DNA of 5,400 nt from Candidatus Parcubacteria bacterium. GTDB lineage: Bacteria > Patescibacteriota > Minisyncoccia > Phycocordibacterales > Phycocordibacteraceae. Location of the stretch: contig DAIDID010000036.1 of assembly GCA_027459545.1 (NCBI GenBank), positions 1 to 5,400 on the forward strand, read 5' to 3'. The notes under the pieces are model-generated. The model worked only from the letters and a program-made list of their open reading frames with translations, was not told where the DNA came from and did not search any database. Position 1 is the first letter of the stretch, and each line of letters starts with the position of its first letter. Made by a program: the position numbers and the translations under genes. This document shows, piece after piece, positions 1-5,400 of the stretch.

Positions 1-77
1 CGCATAGTGGTTTAGTGCACCTGTCTTGAAAACAGGAGTGTCGCAAGGCACCGCGAGTTCGAATCTCGCCTCCTCCG
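1..77 (+). tRNA. tRNA-Ser (anticodon UGA), 3' part; 5' end lies before the window
   Basis: The sequence folds as the 3' part of a class II tRNA. Visible are a D stem GCA/TGC (2-4 with 16-18), an anticodon stem CCTGT/ACAGG (20-24 with 32-36) and loop CTTGAAA with anticodon TGA at 27-29. A long variable arm follows, five pairs (38-42 with 47-51) closed by a GCAA tetraloop, then a T arm GCGAG-TTCGAAT-CTCGC (53-69) and the acceptor 3' strand CTCCTCC (70-76) with discriminator G at 77. The long variable arm, the G discriminator and the UGA anticodon together identify a serine tRNA reading UCA. The 5' acceptor strand, expected to be GGAGGAG, is outside the window. The next bases are CAC, so the CCA tail is not encoded and must be added enzymatically. 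Confidence 0.96.
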
Positions 78-91
78 CACTACGGTATTTT

Positions 92-120
92 ATTGAGACA
101 ATACTCAATCTCTCTATTTT
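92..120 (+). terminator. Possible weak terminator or hairpin after tRNA-Ser
   Basis: A perfect six-base inverted repeat, ATTGAG (92-97) and CTCAAT (104-109) around the six-base loop ACAATA, is followed by a pyrimidine-rich run ending in TTTT (110-120). Position and layout suit an intrinsic terminator closing the tRNA transcript. The stem is AT-rich with only two G-C pairs and the T run is interrupted, so it would be a weak one. The same bases overlap a possible -35/-10 pair, so the repeat could instead be an operator or chance. Confidence 0.35.
93..120 (+). promoter_or_regulatory. Alternative upstream promoter (TTGAGA / TATTTT)
   Basis: TTGAGA at 93-98 resembles a -35 box and TATTTT at 115-120 a -10 box, with a 16-base spacer. 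It would start transcription near 127 and give a leader of about 35 bases. It is listed as an alternative to the extended -10 at 146-154. Its -35 overlaps the left arm of the small inverted repeat at 92-109. Confidence 0.25.
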
Positions 121-145
121 ATAGGACTATTCAGTGTTTTTCTTA

Positions 146-154
146 TGCTACTAT
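146..154 (+). promoter_or_regulatory. Extended -10 promoter for the five-gene run, probably giving a leaderless mRNA
   Basis: TGC followed by TACTAT forms a TGn-extended -10 element with hexamer at 149-154. A start about seven bases downstream falls at about 161, directly beside the ATG at 162. No convincing -35 box is seen 16-18 bases upstream, which an extended -10 can tolerate. No purine-rich Shine-Dalgarno sequence lies before the ATG (the preceding bases are TATTTGAGTC). Promoter and start codon together therefore suggest a leaderless transcript. The element is the nearest promoter-like sequence to the operon and probably serves all downstream genes, as no clear internal promoter was found. 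Confidence 0.5.
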
Positions 155-161
155 TTGAGTC

Positions 162-1241
162 ATGGATACAAACTTTCGGCCAGAGATTACAAATCAGGAT
201 GGTGCTGCAAAGCTACGCGAGACACATCCGGAATTAACGGAGATTGATGCTTTATCACGACAACTCAAAGAACTCTTCTTTATAGATAATCATCAATTTA
301 TTGGAATACCGAAATCAGAAGCTTACGCAACTGATGATTTTGTGCAATATTTTGAACAAAAGAAGAGTAGTTTTGTATATGTATATTTCCCCTGGAATAA
401 CACACTCGTGAAGACGGTTCCATCTGAAGACTATTTCAAACTTAAAACAAATCGAAATCAGGACCTTATCACCGCAGAGGAGCAGTTAAAACTGCGAGAC
501 TATAAAGTAGCAGTTCTCGGCATGAGCGTTGGCTCAAATATTGCCTTCGTTCTTACACAAGCGGGAATTTCGAATACCATTACGCTAGCGGATTTTGATG
601 AGTTGGACACAACAAATTTAAATCGTATTTTGGCAGGAGTTCATCAAGTTGGCCTTAATAAAACAATAGTTGCGGCACGGCACATTTATGAAGACAATCC
701 ATTTGCTGATGTAATTCCACTTCAAGACGGAGTAAACGAAACAAATCTTGAAGAATTACTTAAGGCAAAAAAGGTTGATTGCATCATTGAAGAAATAGAT
801 GATATGCCCTTTAAGATACACGCACGCCTCTTAGCGATGAAATATAAAATTCCTGTCGTAATGGTAACTGATAACGGTGACGGAATCGTTCTACATGTCG
901 AGCGATATGACTTAGGTCATACCAAAATATGGGGCAAAGATGCCTTTTACTATGAAGAAAAACTTGCTGATGGCCCAATGACAAAGGAAAAAGCAGGAGA
1001 AATGATCATGAATGACATTGTCGGTGGCCCGCATAGAGTAGATCCTAAAATGATTGCTTCTGTTAAAAGAACACTCGCAAAAGAATTGGTGTCATGGTCT
1101 CAGCTTGGATCAGCTGCGATTCTTGGAGGAGTAGTCGCCACATATATTGTAAAGCGCATTGCACTAGGTGAACTTGAACAAAACGATATTCGTGCTTATA
1201 TTACACCACAGAGCGCTGAGTATAGCTCTCACGGCAACTAA
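162..1241 (+). CDS. E1/ThiF-like adenylyltransferase, resembling the N-terminal half of Rv1355c (MoeY)
   Basis: This 359-residue cytoplasmic protein has an E1-like Rossmann core at about 113-250. Visible are the nucleotide loop GMSVGS (120-125), the acidic segment ADFDELD (143-149) followed by NLNR (152-155, including the ATP-contacting Arg), GLNK (164-167) and EEIDD (210-214), where the usual motif has a metal-binding Asp. Family members adenylate a C-terminal or free carboxylate with ATP. The region before the core (FPWNNTLV at 76-83; RNQDLITAEEQLKL at 98-111) resembles the mycobacterial ThiF-nitroreductase fusion Rv1355c more than MoeB or ThiF; this comparison is from memory. The only cysteine is Cys207, inside a core strand, so both the zinc-binding CxxC pairs of MoeB/ThiF and an E1-type catalytic cysteine are missing. 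Sulfur transfer through an enzyme thiol is therefore unlikely. A nitroreductase-like partner is encoded three genes downstream at 3848-4930. The start is the first ATG after the extended -10. The substrate is unknown. Confidence 0.88.
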   Translation: MDTNFRPEITNQDGAAKLRETHPELTEIDALSRQLKELFFIDNHQFIGIPKSEAYATDDFVQYFEQKKSSFVYVYFPWNNTLVKTVPSEDYFKLKTNRNQDLITAEEQLKLRDYKVAVLGMSVGSNIAFVLTQAGISNTITLADFDELDTTNLNRILAGVHQVGLNKTIVAARHIYEDNPFADVIPLQDGVNETNLEELLKAKKVDCIIEEIDDMPFKIHARLLAMKYKIPVVMVTDNGDGIVLHVERYDLGHTKIWGKDAFYYEEKLADGPMTKEKAGEMIMNDIVGGPHRVDPKMIASVKRTLAKELVSWSQLGSAAILGGVVATYIVKRIALGELEQNDIRAYITPQSAEYSSHGN

Positions 1242-1249
1242 CTACCTTC

Positions 1250-2335
1250 ATGCATAATTTATTTTCGAAGCATCCAGTAAATCCTAGCGACCTGGAAGAA
1301 TTTGATAAACACAAACTTGTATCTTTTGCATACGACGAAACTGGTGACTTCACCGGAGTTATTGCTATTCATAGAACTAATAAGGGAGTTCCATCTTTTG
1401 GGGCGACGCGACTTTGGAAGTATAAATCCTTTACCGAAGGAGTTTCTGATGCACTGCGTCTTTCTCGACTAATGTCCTACAAAGCTGCACTTGCTGGCCT
1501 TCCCTGTGGAGGAGCGAAGGCTATAATCTTTGAAAAACCCGCGTATGTGACTGACCCAAAAGCCCGTGCAAATGCCTTAAAAGTATATGCAGATCGAGTC
1601 AATCTTCTAGGAAAAAACTTTGTGACAGGAACTGATGTTGGTATTACCCAAGAAGATCTTCAAACAATGAGGGATCTCTCTTCCCAAGTAATTGGTTTCA
1701 ATGACAACACAACTGAATTTACTGGACTAGGTGTTTTTGAATCCCTGAAAGCCTCGATGCAGGAAGCATTTGGATCATCAGAAATTTCAGGAAGAAGTTT
1801 TGCTATTCAAGGACTTGGTAAAATTGGCACAGCTCTACTGAAGAATCTCATTCCTGAAGTAGGTAACGGAAAAATTTATGCATGCGATATAAATAAATCT
1901 CGAGTTGAAGAAATAAAACATATGTATCCGATGGTTGAAATAGTTTCTTCTGAATCAATACACACACAAGATGTCGATGTTTTCTCACCCTGTGCTCTAG
2001 GTGGTGTTCTTAACAAAAAAACCGTGACAGAGCTTAAAGCAAAAGTTGTGGCAGGTGGTGCAAACAACCAGCTCGCGACTGAAATTATCGGTGACTCACT
2101 TTTTGCTAAAGGTGTGATCTATGCACCGGACTATGTTGCAAATGCAGGTGGTATTATTGCCATTTATGATGAGTATGAAAATCCCGGAAACTATAATTCT
2201 GAGATCGTAAGAAAAAAAGTTGCACACATACCTGAAACCTTAAAAGCTATTTTTGCTGAGAGCAAGGCTTCCCATCGTGCTCCTCATCGAGTCGCAAACG
2301 AAATGGCAGAGAAAATATTTAATGCATATGCCTAA
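1250..2335 (+). CDS. Leu/Glu/Phe/Val dehydrogenase family amino-acid dehydrogenase
   Basis: The protein has 361 residues, the usual length of leucine-dehydrogenase-type enzymes, which reversibly deaminate an amino acid to a 2-oxo acid with NAD. The N-terminal catalytic domain shows the glycine-rich segment SFGATRLW (49-56), substrate-binding Lys78 (SYKAA), catalytic Lys90 in GLPCGGAK and the catalytic Asp129 in TGTDVG. The Rossmann domain has GLGKIG (188-193) and Asp213 in ACDIN, which favours NAD over NADP. GGANNQLA (269-276) and VANAGG (296-301) are also typical. By recalled alignment, Phe50 and Gly127 replace Bacillus LeuDH residues Leu40 and Ala113 in the substrate pocket, so the preferred amino acid may not be leucine. 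The ATG lies eight bases after the previous stop codon with no Shine-Dalgarno sequence, suggesting translational coupling. Within the operon it could supply a 2-oxo acid, or an amino acid by reductive amination. Family is certain; substrate is not. Confidence 0.93.
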   Translation: MHNLFSKHPVNPSDLEEFDKHKLVSFAYDETGDFTGVIAIHRTNKGVPSFGATRLWKYKSFTEGVSDALRLSRLMSYKAALAGLPCGGAKAIIFEKPAYVTDPKARANALKVYADRVNLLGKNFVTGTDVGITQEDLQTMRDLSSQVIGFNDNTTEFTGLGVFESLKASMQEAFGSSEISGRSFAIQGLGKIGTALLKNLIPEVGNGKIYACDINKSRVEEIKHMYPMVEIVSSESIHTQDVDVFSPCALGGVLNKKTVTELKAKVVAGGANNQLATEIIGDSLFAKGVIYAPDYVANAGGIIAIYDEYENPGNYNSEIVRKKVAHIPETLKAIFAESKASHRAPHRVANEMAEKIFNAYA

Positions 2336-3863
2336 AAAGATTGCTACATATCCCTTTCCTTCACCACTACACACAGCAGAAACTGCCGAGGAGGCATTGA
2401 AAACTAAACCAGCGAGCTATTGGGAAAAGCGCGGCGAAAAAGCAGCACTTGCTCTATTTCATGAAGCGGCAGTACGCGTACCAGCATACAAAGATTTTTT
2501 AAAAAAAAATGGAATTAAGCACCAACAAATTAAGACTGTGGAAGATTTCAAGACGGTTCCTACTGTTGATAAAAATAACTATTTACGTGCTTACCCACTC
2601 GCTGATCTTTCTTGGGATGGAAAGCTTATGGACTCTTGGCAGGTATATGCTGCAACTTCAGGATCTACCGGAGAGCCCTTCTACTTTCCTCGCGCACAGA
2701 AAGAGACTGACCAATATGCTCTACTTGCTGAGCTGTATCTGCGAACTCAATTCAAAATCCAAGAACGCTCAACCCTGTATGTAGATGCCTTTGCAATGGG
2801 AGCATGGATTGGTGGCCTTTTTACTTACCAAGCAATTGAGAGACTAGCCAAAGCAGGAAATTATAAACTACACATTATTACTCCTGGAATTAATAAAGAT
2901 GAGATACTAAAGGCAATTCGCAGACTTGGCCCTCTATATGACCAGCTGATTATTGGTGGATATCCTCCATTTACCCGTGATCTTATAGATGAAGGTAAGG
3001 CTGAGGGAATGGACTGGAAGAAATACAATATAAAATTTGTCTTCTCAGCTGAAGGTTTCGGCGAACGTTTTCGTGACCACATCTTTGAACACGCATCACT
3101 TCATAATGAATATCGAGACATGCTAAATCATTACGGTACTGTAGACCAAGGAACTATTGCATACGAAACTCCATTGGCGATATTCATGCGTCGTGCTGCT
3201 CTTAAAGACAAAGAGTTGTATCGAACACTTTTTACTGAAGCTAGTCGATTGCCCACCCTTGCTCAATACCTTCCGGAGCATTTTTATTTTGAGGCTATTG
3301 AAAACGAGAAACTACTATGTACAGCAAATGCTGGCTTGCCCCTTGTTCGATATGACCTAAAAGATCATGGAGGTATTATGGGATTTGATCATGCATGGAA
3401 AGCACTAGAGAAATCAGAAAAAAAACTATTAGAAGCTTTAGCAAAAACCAAAATACAGGACACTGTTTTTAAACTTCCTTTCGTTCATGTATACGAGAGA
3501 AGTGATTTTTCTGTGGTGCTTTATGGAGCAAATGTGTATCCTGAGCATGTACGTAAAGCCCTTGAGGCAAAAGAGTGTGCAAAATTTGCTACCGGAAAGT
3601 GCGCCTTGCGGATTGTGGAAAGTCGGCGGGGTGAGCCGCATCTTGAAATTAATATCGAGCTTCAAAAAGGAATTAAGCCCGAAACAAAGCATGGTCATAT
3701 TGCAAAGAAAATAATTGTCGAGACGCTTATCGAGCACAACTCAGAGTATCGCTCAAATCACTCCCAAGCAGCACGTAAAGTACTACCGAGAATTAAACTC
3801 TGGGAATTTAATCACCCAAAATATTTTAGTGGGCGTGGAAAACAAAAATGGGTAATAAAATAA
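2328..3863 (+). CDS. PaaK-like adenylate-forming enzyme (phenylacetate-CoA ligase family)
   Basis: This is an ANL-superfamily, acid-activating enzyme of 511 residues from this start. Motifs in order are the ATP loop YAATSGSTGEPF (107-118), HYGTVDQG (268-275, the A5 position with Asp instead of the usual Glu), VRYDLKDHGG (340-349, A7), and a hinge and C-terminal lobe with Arg391, Asp393 and GANVYP (400-405), close to the GVNVFP of PaaK. A lysine in the terminal GRGKQK could serve as the A10 catalytic lysine. PaaK enzymes form an acyl-adenylate and then an acyl-CoA; relatives such as LuxE transfer the acyl group to a protein cysteine. It is longer than PaaK (about 430-440 residues). The frame stays open upstream to 2253, but that part overlaps the dehydrogenase by 83 bases and is not family-like. 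ATG 2328 (ATGCCTAA, eight-base overlap) is preferred; ATG 2322 is equally possible. The acid activated is unknown; an aryl or branched acid derived from the neighbouring dehydrogenase's product is plausible. Confidence 0.87.
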   Translation: MPKKIATYPFPSPLHTAETAEEALKTKPASYWEKRGEKAALALFHEAAVRVPAYKDFLKKNGIKHQQIKTVEDFKTVPTVDKNNYLRAYPLADLSWDGKLMDSWQVYAATSGSTGEPFYFPRAQKETDQYALLAELYLRTQFKIQERSTLYVDAFAMGAWIGGLFTYQAIERLAKAGNYKLHIITPGINKDEILKAIRRLGPLYDQLIIGGYPPFTRDLIDEGKAEGMDWKKYNIKFVFSAEGFGERFRDHIFEHASLHNEYRDMLNHYGTVDQGTIAYETPLAIFMRRAALKDKELYRTLFTEASRLPTLAQYLPEHFYFEAIENEKLLCTANAGLPLVRYDLKDHGGIMGFDHAWKALEKSEKKLLEALAKTKIQDTVFKLPFVHVYERSDFSVVLYGANVYPEHVRKALEAKECAKFATGKCALRIVESRRGEPHLEINIELQKGIKPETKHGHIAKKIIVETLIEHNSEYRSNHSQAARKVLPRIKLWEFNHPKYFSGRGKQKWVIK

Positions 3864-4930
3864 ATATGAGCATTTCCCCAGAAAAATTGGCAAGAATTTT
3901 AGCGGCAGCAGTTCAGGCACCGTCTGGAGACAATGCTCAACCATGGCGTTTTCAAGTTAAAGAAAATACTATTTTTTTAGTAAATGTTCCCGAAAAAGAT
4001 ACCTCACCATTCAATTACAAACAAACTTCAAACTATATTGCACTAGGAGCTGCTTTAGAAAATATGCGTATAGCAGCAGGAAATGAAGGATTTGTTGTTA
4101 AAACAGAACTTTTTCCTGAAAATTCTAACGAACTTATCGTTGCAAAAATTACATGTGTAGAAGGAAATTCTAATAGAAACGATTTAGCTAACTACATACA
4201 TGCGCGATCTAGTAATCGTCGTACTTATAATTCAGAAAAAATAAAGATTCAAGACCTTGTAGCACTGCAGGAGTTAGAAAAAGAACTTCCTTTTCAAGGA
4301 AGAGTTTTATTTCTAAATGAAAAAAAAGATATTGATATCATTGCATCTATAGTTAGTGCAGGAGAAAAAATCTCTCTTGAAACTAAAACTATTCACGCGT
4401 TTCTTTTTAAGCATGTTACATGGAGCAAAAAGGATGACAATCGAAGGCATGGTTTTTATATAAAAACATTTGAATTTAAGCCTGCGCAAGAGATTGTTTT
4501 TCATTTTTTTAGAAGCTGGAGTATTCTTTCCTTTTTTAAAAACTTTGGTATTACAGACCTAATCGCAAAGGATATGGAAAATGTTTACCGCGAATCAGGA
4601 GCGTTTTTTGTTATTACAATCTATAATCGATCAAAAGAAAACTTTCTTAAGACTGGGATGCTACTTGAAAAAATATGGTTGACTGCAACAAAATTTGGCT
4701 TAAGTATTCACCCGACAACAGCTATTCCGCTTCTTCATTTAGGAAATGAAGAAGGTGGATCACCTTTAACAGAAGCACACAAAGCTCTGGTGGAAAAGAA
4801 ATATCGTACTTTGAGTGAACAGTATAAACTTAAAGATGAAGAAGAAATAGCTTTTGCTTTTAGAATTGGGGTAGCCGAACCTCCGTCTGGGCGAACAACA
4901 CGAAACCAGCCTATTGTAGAATTTTTGTAA
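3848..4930 (+). CDS. Nitroreductase-like flavoprotein, resembling the C-terminal half of Rv1355c (MoeY)
   Basis: The 360-residue product carries nitroreductase-fold signatures. APSGDNAQPWRF (24-35) is the FMN-binding N-terminal motif and HARSSNRRTY (118-127) a basic motif typical of the divergent branch. GAFFVI (251-256), EKIWLTATKFGLSIHPTTAI (274-293) and RIGVAEPPSGRTTR (339-352) complete the C-terminal core. At 360 residues it is much longer than classic nitroreductases (about 200); the extra length lies mainly around 150-245, including an aromatic stretch near 218-233. This layout fits the nitroreductase half of Rv1355c-type proteins, whose ThiF-like half is the separate gene at 162-1241. 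Members bind FMN and carry out NAD(P)H-dependent redox or dehydrogenation reactions; whether this one is catalytic is not visible. The ATG at 3848 overlaps the previous gene by 16 bases; ATG 3866, two bases after that gene's stop codon, leaves every motif intact and is an equally good start. The gene looks more A/T-rich than genes 1-3. Confidence 0.85.
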   Translation: MGNKINMSISPEKLARILAAAVQAPSGDNAQPWRFQVKENTIFLVNVPEKDTSPFNYKQTSNYIALGAALENMRIAAGNEGFVVKTELFPENSNELIVAKITCVEGNSNRNDLANYIHARSSNRRTYNSEKIKIQDLVALQELEKELPFQGRVLFLNEKKDIDIIASIVSAGEKISLETKTIHAFLFKHVTWSKKDDNRRHGFYIKTFEFKPAQEIVFHFFRSWSILSFFKNFGITDLIAKDMENVYRESGAFFVITIYNRSKENFLKTGMLLEKIWLTATKFGLSIHPTTAIPLLHLGNEEGGSPLTEAHKALVEKKYRTLSEQYKLKDEEEIAFAFRIGVAEPPSGRTTRNQPIVEFL

Positions 4931-4933
4931 ATT

Positions 4934-4941
4934 AAGGTGAT
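4934..4941 (+). promoter_or_regulatory. Shine-Dalgarno-like sequence AAGGTGAT before the membrane protein gene
   Basis: AAGGTGAT lies just after the nitroreductase stop codon and partly matches the anti-Shine-Dalgarno consensus. It is the clearest ribosome binding site in the window; the four upstream genes show none or weak ones. Its spacing to ATG 4954 is long, 12 bases from its end and 16 from the AAGG core. An in-frame ATT at 4945 would be spaced better but is a rare start codon, and an in-frame TAA at 4933 prevents any longer start. Confidence 0.5.
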
Positions 4942-4953
4942 ACCATTAAACAT

Positions 4954-5400
4954 ATGAATGGCGCGTTTCAAAATTTAGACCTACTTACCGTAGGAATAGC
5001 TGTTGCTGGAACTATTGTGCTTGGGTTCACGGTATATATAGCAGACACGAAAAGCATTACTAATCGTACATTTTTTCAATTTTCCCTCGTAACTACTTTT
5101 TGGGGGTGTGTGAATTATTTAAGTTACCAATTTTCTAATGAGACACTTGTCCTTTTGCTGCTACGCGGGGTTCTATTTTTTGGCTTACTTCAAGCCTTCT
5201 TTCTATATCGACTTTTCCTAGTTTTCCCTGAAAATACTTTCAAATTTTCTAAAAATCATTTTTGTTTACTTATTCCTATCGTTATTTTTTCTGCATTAGT
5301 TACCATATCTCCCTATTCTTTTGAAAGTTTAGTCGGGGCTGTTACAGCAGGACAAGTTGCGATTGTTAAAACAGGACCAGGAATGCTTATATTTGCAGTT
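4954..5400 (+). CDS. Multi-pass membrane protein, probable N-terminal 7TM sensor region of a histidine kinase (partial, 3' end beyond window)
   Basis: The frame is open from ATG 4954 to the last base, giving 149 residues with no stop codon. Hydrophobic segments lie at about residues 10-30, 40-60, 65-91 and 103-119, and a further one begins near 143 at the window edge. After the first helix a short polar loop (ADTKSITNR, 30-38) leads to FFQFSLVTTFWG (40-51). This pattern, and the GPGMLIFA segment (141-148), resemble the N-terminal 7TM region found on many histidine kinases, especially in Parcubacteria; the comparison is from memory. Kinase domains (HisKA and HATPase_c) would lie outside the window, so a kinase is predicted, not seen. 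It follows the nitroreductase by 23 bases on the same strand, has its own Shine-Dalgarno-like site and is probably in the same transcript. It could instead be another type of 7TM receptor or a GGDEF-linked sensor. Confidence 0.72.
   Translation, partial: MNGAFQNLDLLTVGIAVAGTIVLGFTVYIADTKSITNRTFFQFSLVTTFWGCVNYLSYQFSNETLVLLLLRGVLFFGLLQAFFLYRLFLVFPENTFKFSKNHFCLLIPIVIFSALVTISPYSFESLVGAVTAGQVAIVKTGPGMLIFAV

Noticed and set aside
162..1241. Molybdopterin or thiamine biosynthesis gene (moeB/thiF)
   Set aside because: The zinc-binding cysteines are missing, no partner sulfur-carrier protein or other cofactor gene is nearby, and the N-terminal region differs from MoeB/ThiF.
1876..2067. Minus-strand open frame of 63 codons inside the dehydrogenase
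   Set aside because: It lies fully within a well-supported gene, has no recognisable motif and no upstream signals; an antisense shadow. The same holds for minus-strand frames at 2861-3082, 3438-3737, 4313-4504 and 4735-4971.
2253..2327. Upstream in-frame extension of the PaaK-like gene to ATG 2253
   Set aside because: It would overlap the dehydrogenase by 83 bases within that enzyme's conserved C-terminal part, and the added residues do not look like a PaaK N-terminus. ATG 2322 or 2328 is far more plausible.
3364..3392. Repeated GATCATG inside the PaaK-like gene
   Set aside because: A seven-base direct repeat explained by similar Asp-His codons in the protein; no array or mobile element around it.
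2509..3714. Plus-strand out-of-frame open stretches inside the PaaK-like gene (2509-2784, 3157-3360, 3487-3714)
   Set aside because: All are covered by the conserved PaaK-like frame and show no family-like composition of their own.
162..4930. Thiazole/oxazole-modified peptide (TOMM) cluster, suggested by an E1-like protein plus a nitroreductase-like protein
   Set aside because: No YcaO cyclodehydratase and no short Cys/Ser/Thr-rich precursor peptide are present, and both proteins fit the Rv1355c type better than the E1-like and dehydrogenase components of TOMM clusters.
4943..4961. Inverted repeat CCATT / AATGG around the start codon of the membrane protein gene
   Set aside because: A five-base stem with a nine-base AT-rich loop is expected by chance; too weak to call an operator or RNA switch.
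4980..4994. Inverted repeat CCTAC / GTAGG near the start of the membrane protein gene
   Set aside because: A five-base stem inside coding sequence with no T run or conserved context; likely chance.

Overview
The window looks like a piece of a moderately AT-rich bacterial genome, most likely from the Candidate Phyla Radiation / Patescibacteria (Parcubacteria-like). This is an inference. It rests on a tRNA without an encoded CCA end, tightly packed or overlapping genes, an operon whose first ATG sits where the transcript should begin (probably leaderless), mostly weak ribosome binding sites, all four complete genes ending in TAA, and a last gene that resembles the 7TM sensor-kinase N-termini common in Parcubacteria. 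No 16S or other phylogenetic marker is present, so the placement is tentative.

Layout. Bases 1-77 hold the 3' part of a tRNA-Ser(UGA). Bases 78-161 are an 84-base spacer with a small AT-rich hairpin and two candidate promoters, the closer one an extended -10 (TGCTACTAT) ending seven bases before the first ATG. A compact plus-strand gene run follows: (1) 162-1241, an E1/ThiF-like adenylyltransferase; (2) 1250-2335, a leucine/glutamate-dehydrogenase-family enzyme; (3) 2328-3863, a PaaK-like adenylate-forming enzyme; (4) 3848-4930, a divergent FMN nitroreductase-like protein; (5) 4954-5400 and beyond, the start of a multi-pass membrane protein resembling the N-terminal 7TM region of a histidine kinase. 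No stretch over 300 bases lacks a gene.

How the genes may work together. Genes 1 and 4 resemble the two halves of the mycobacterial fusion protein Rv1355c (annotated MoeY), which joins a ThiF-like domain to a nitroreductase-like domain. Here the halves are separate genes that flank an amino-acid dehydrogenase and a carboxylate-activating enzyme. The set (dehydrogenase, ATP-dependent acid activation, E1-like adenylation, flavin redox chemistry) suggests a short pathway that makes or modifies a small amino-acid-derived molecule. The sensor-like gene directly downstream raises the possibility, unproven, that the product or a related compound is sensed by the same cell. This operon is the most interesting content of the window; nothing in the sequence reveals its actual product.
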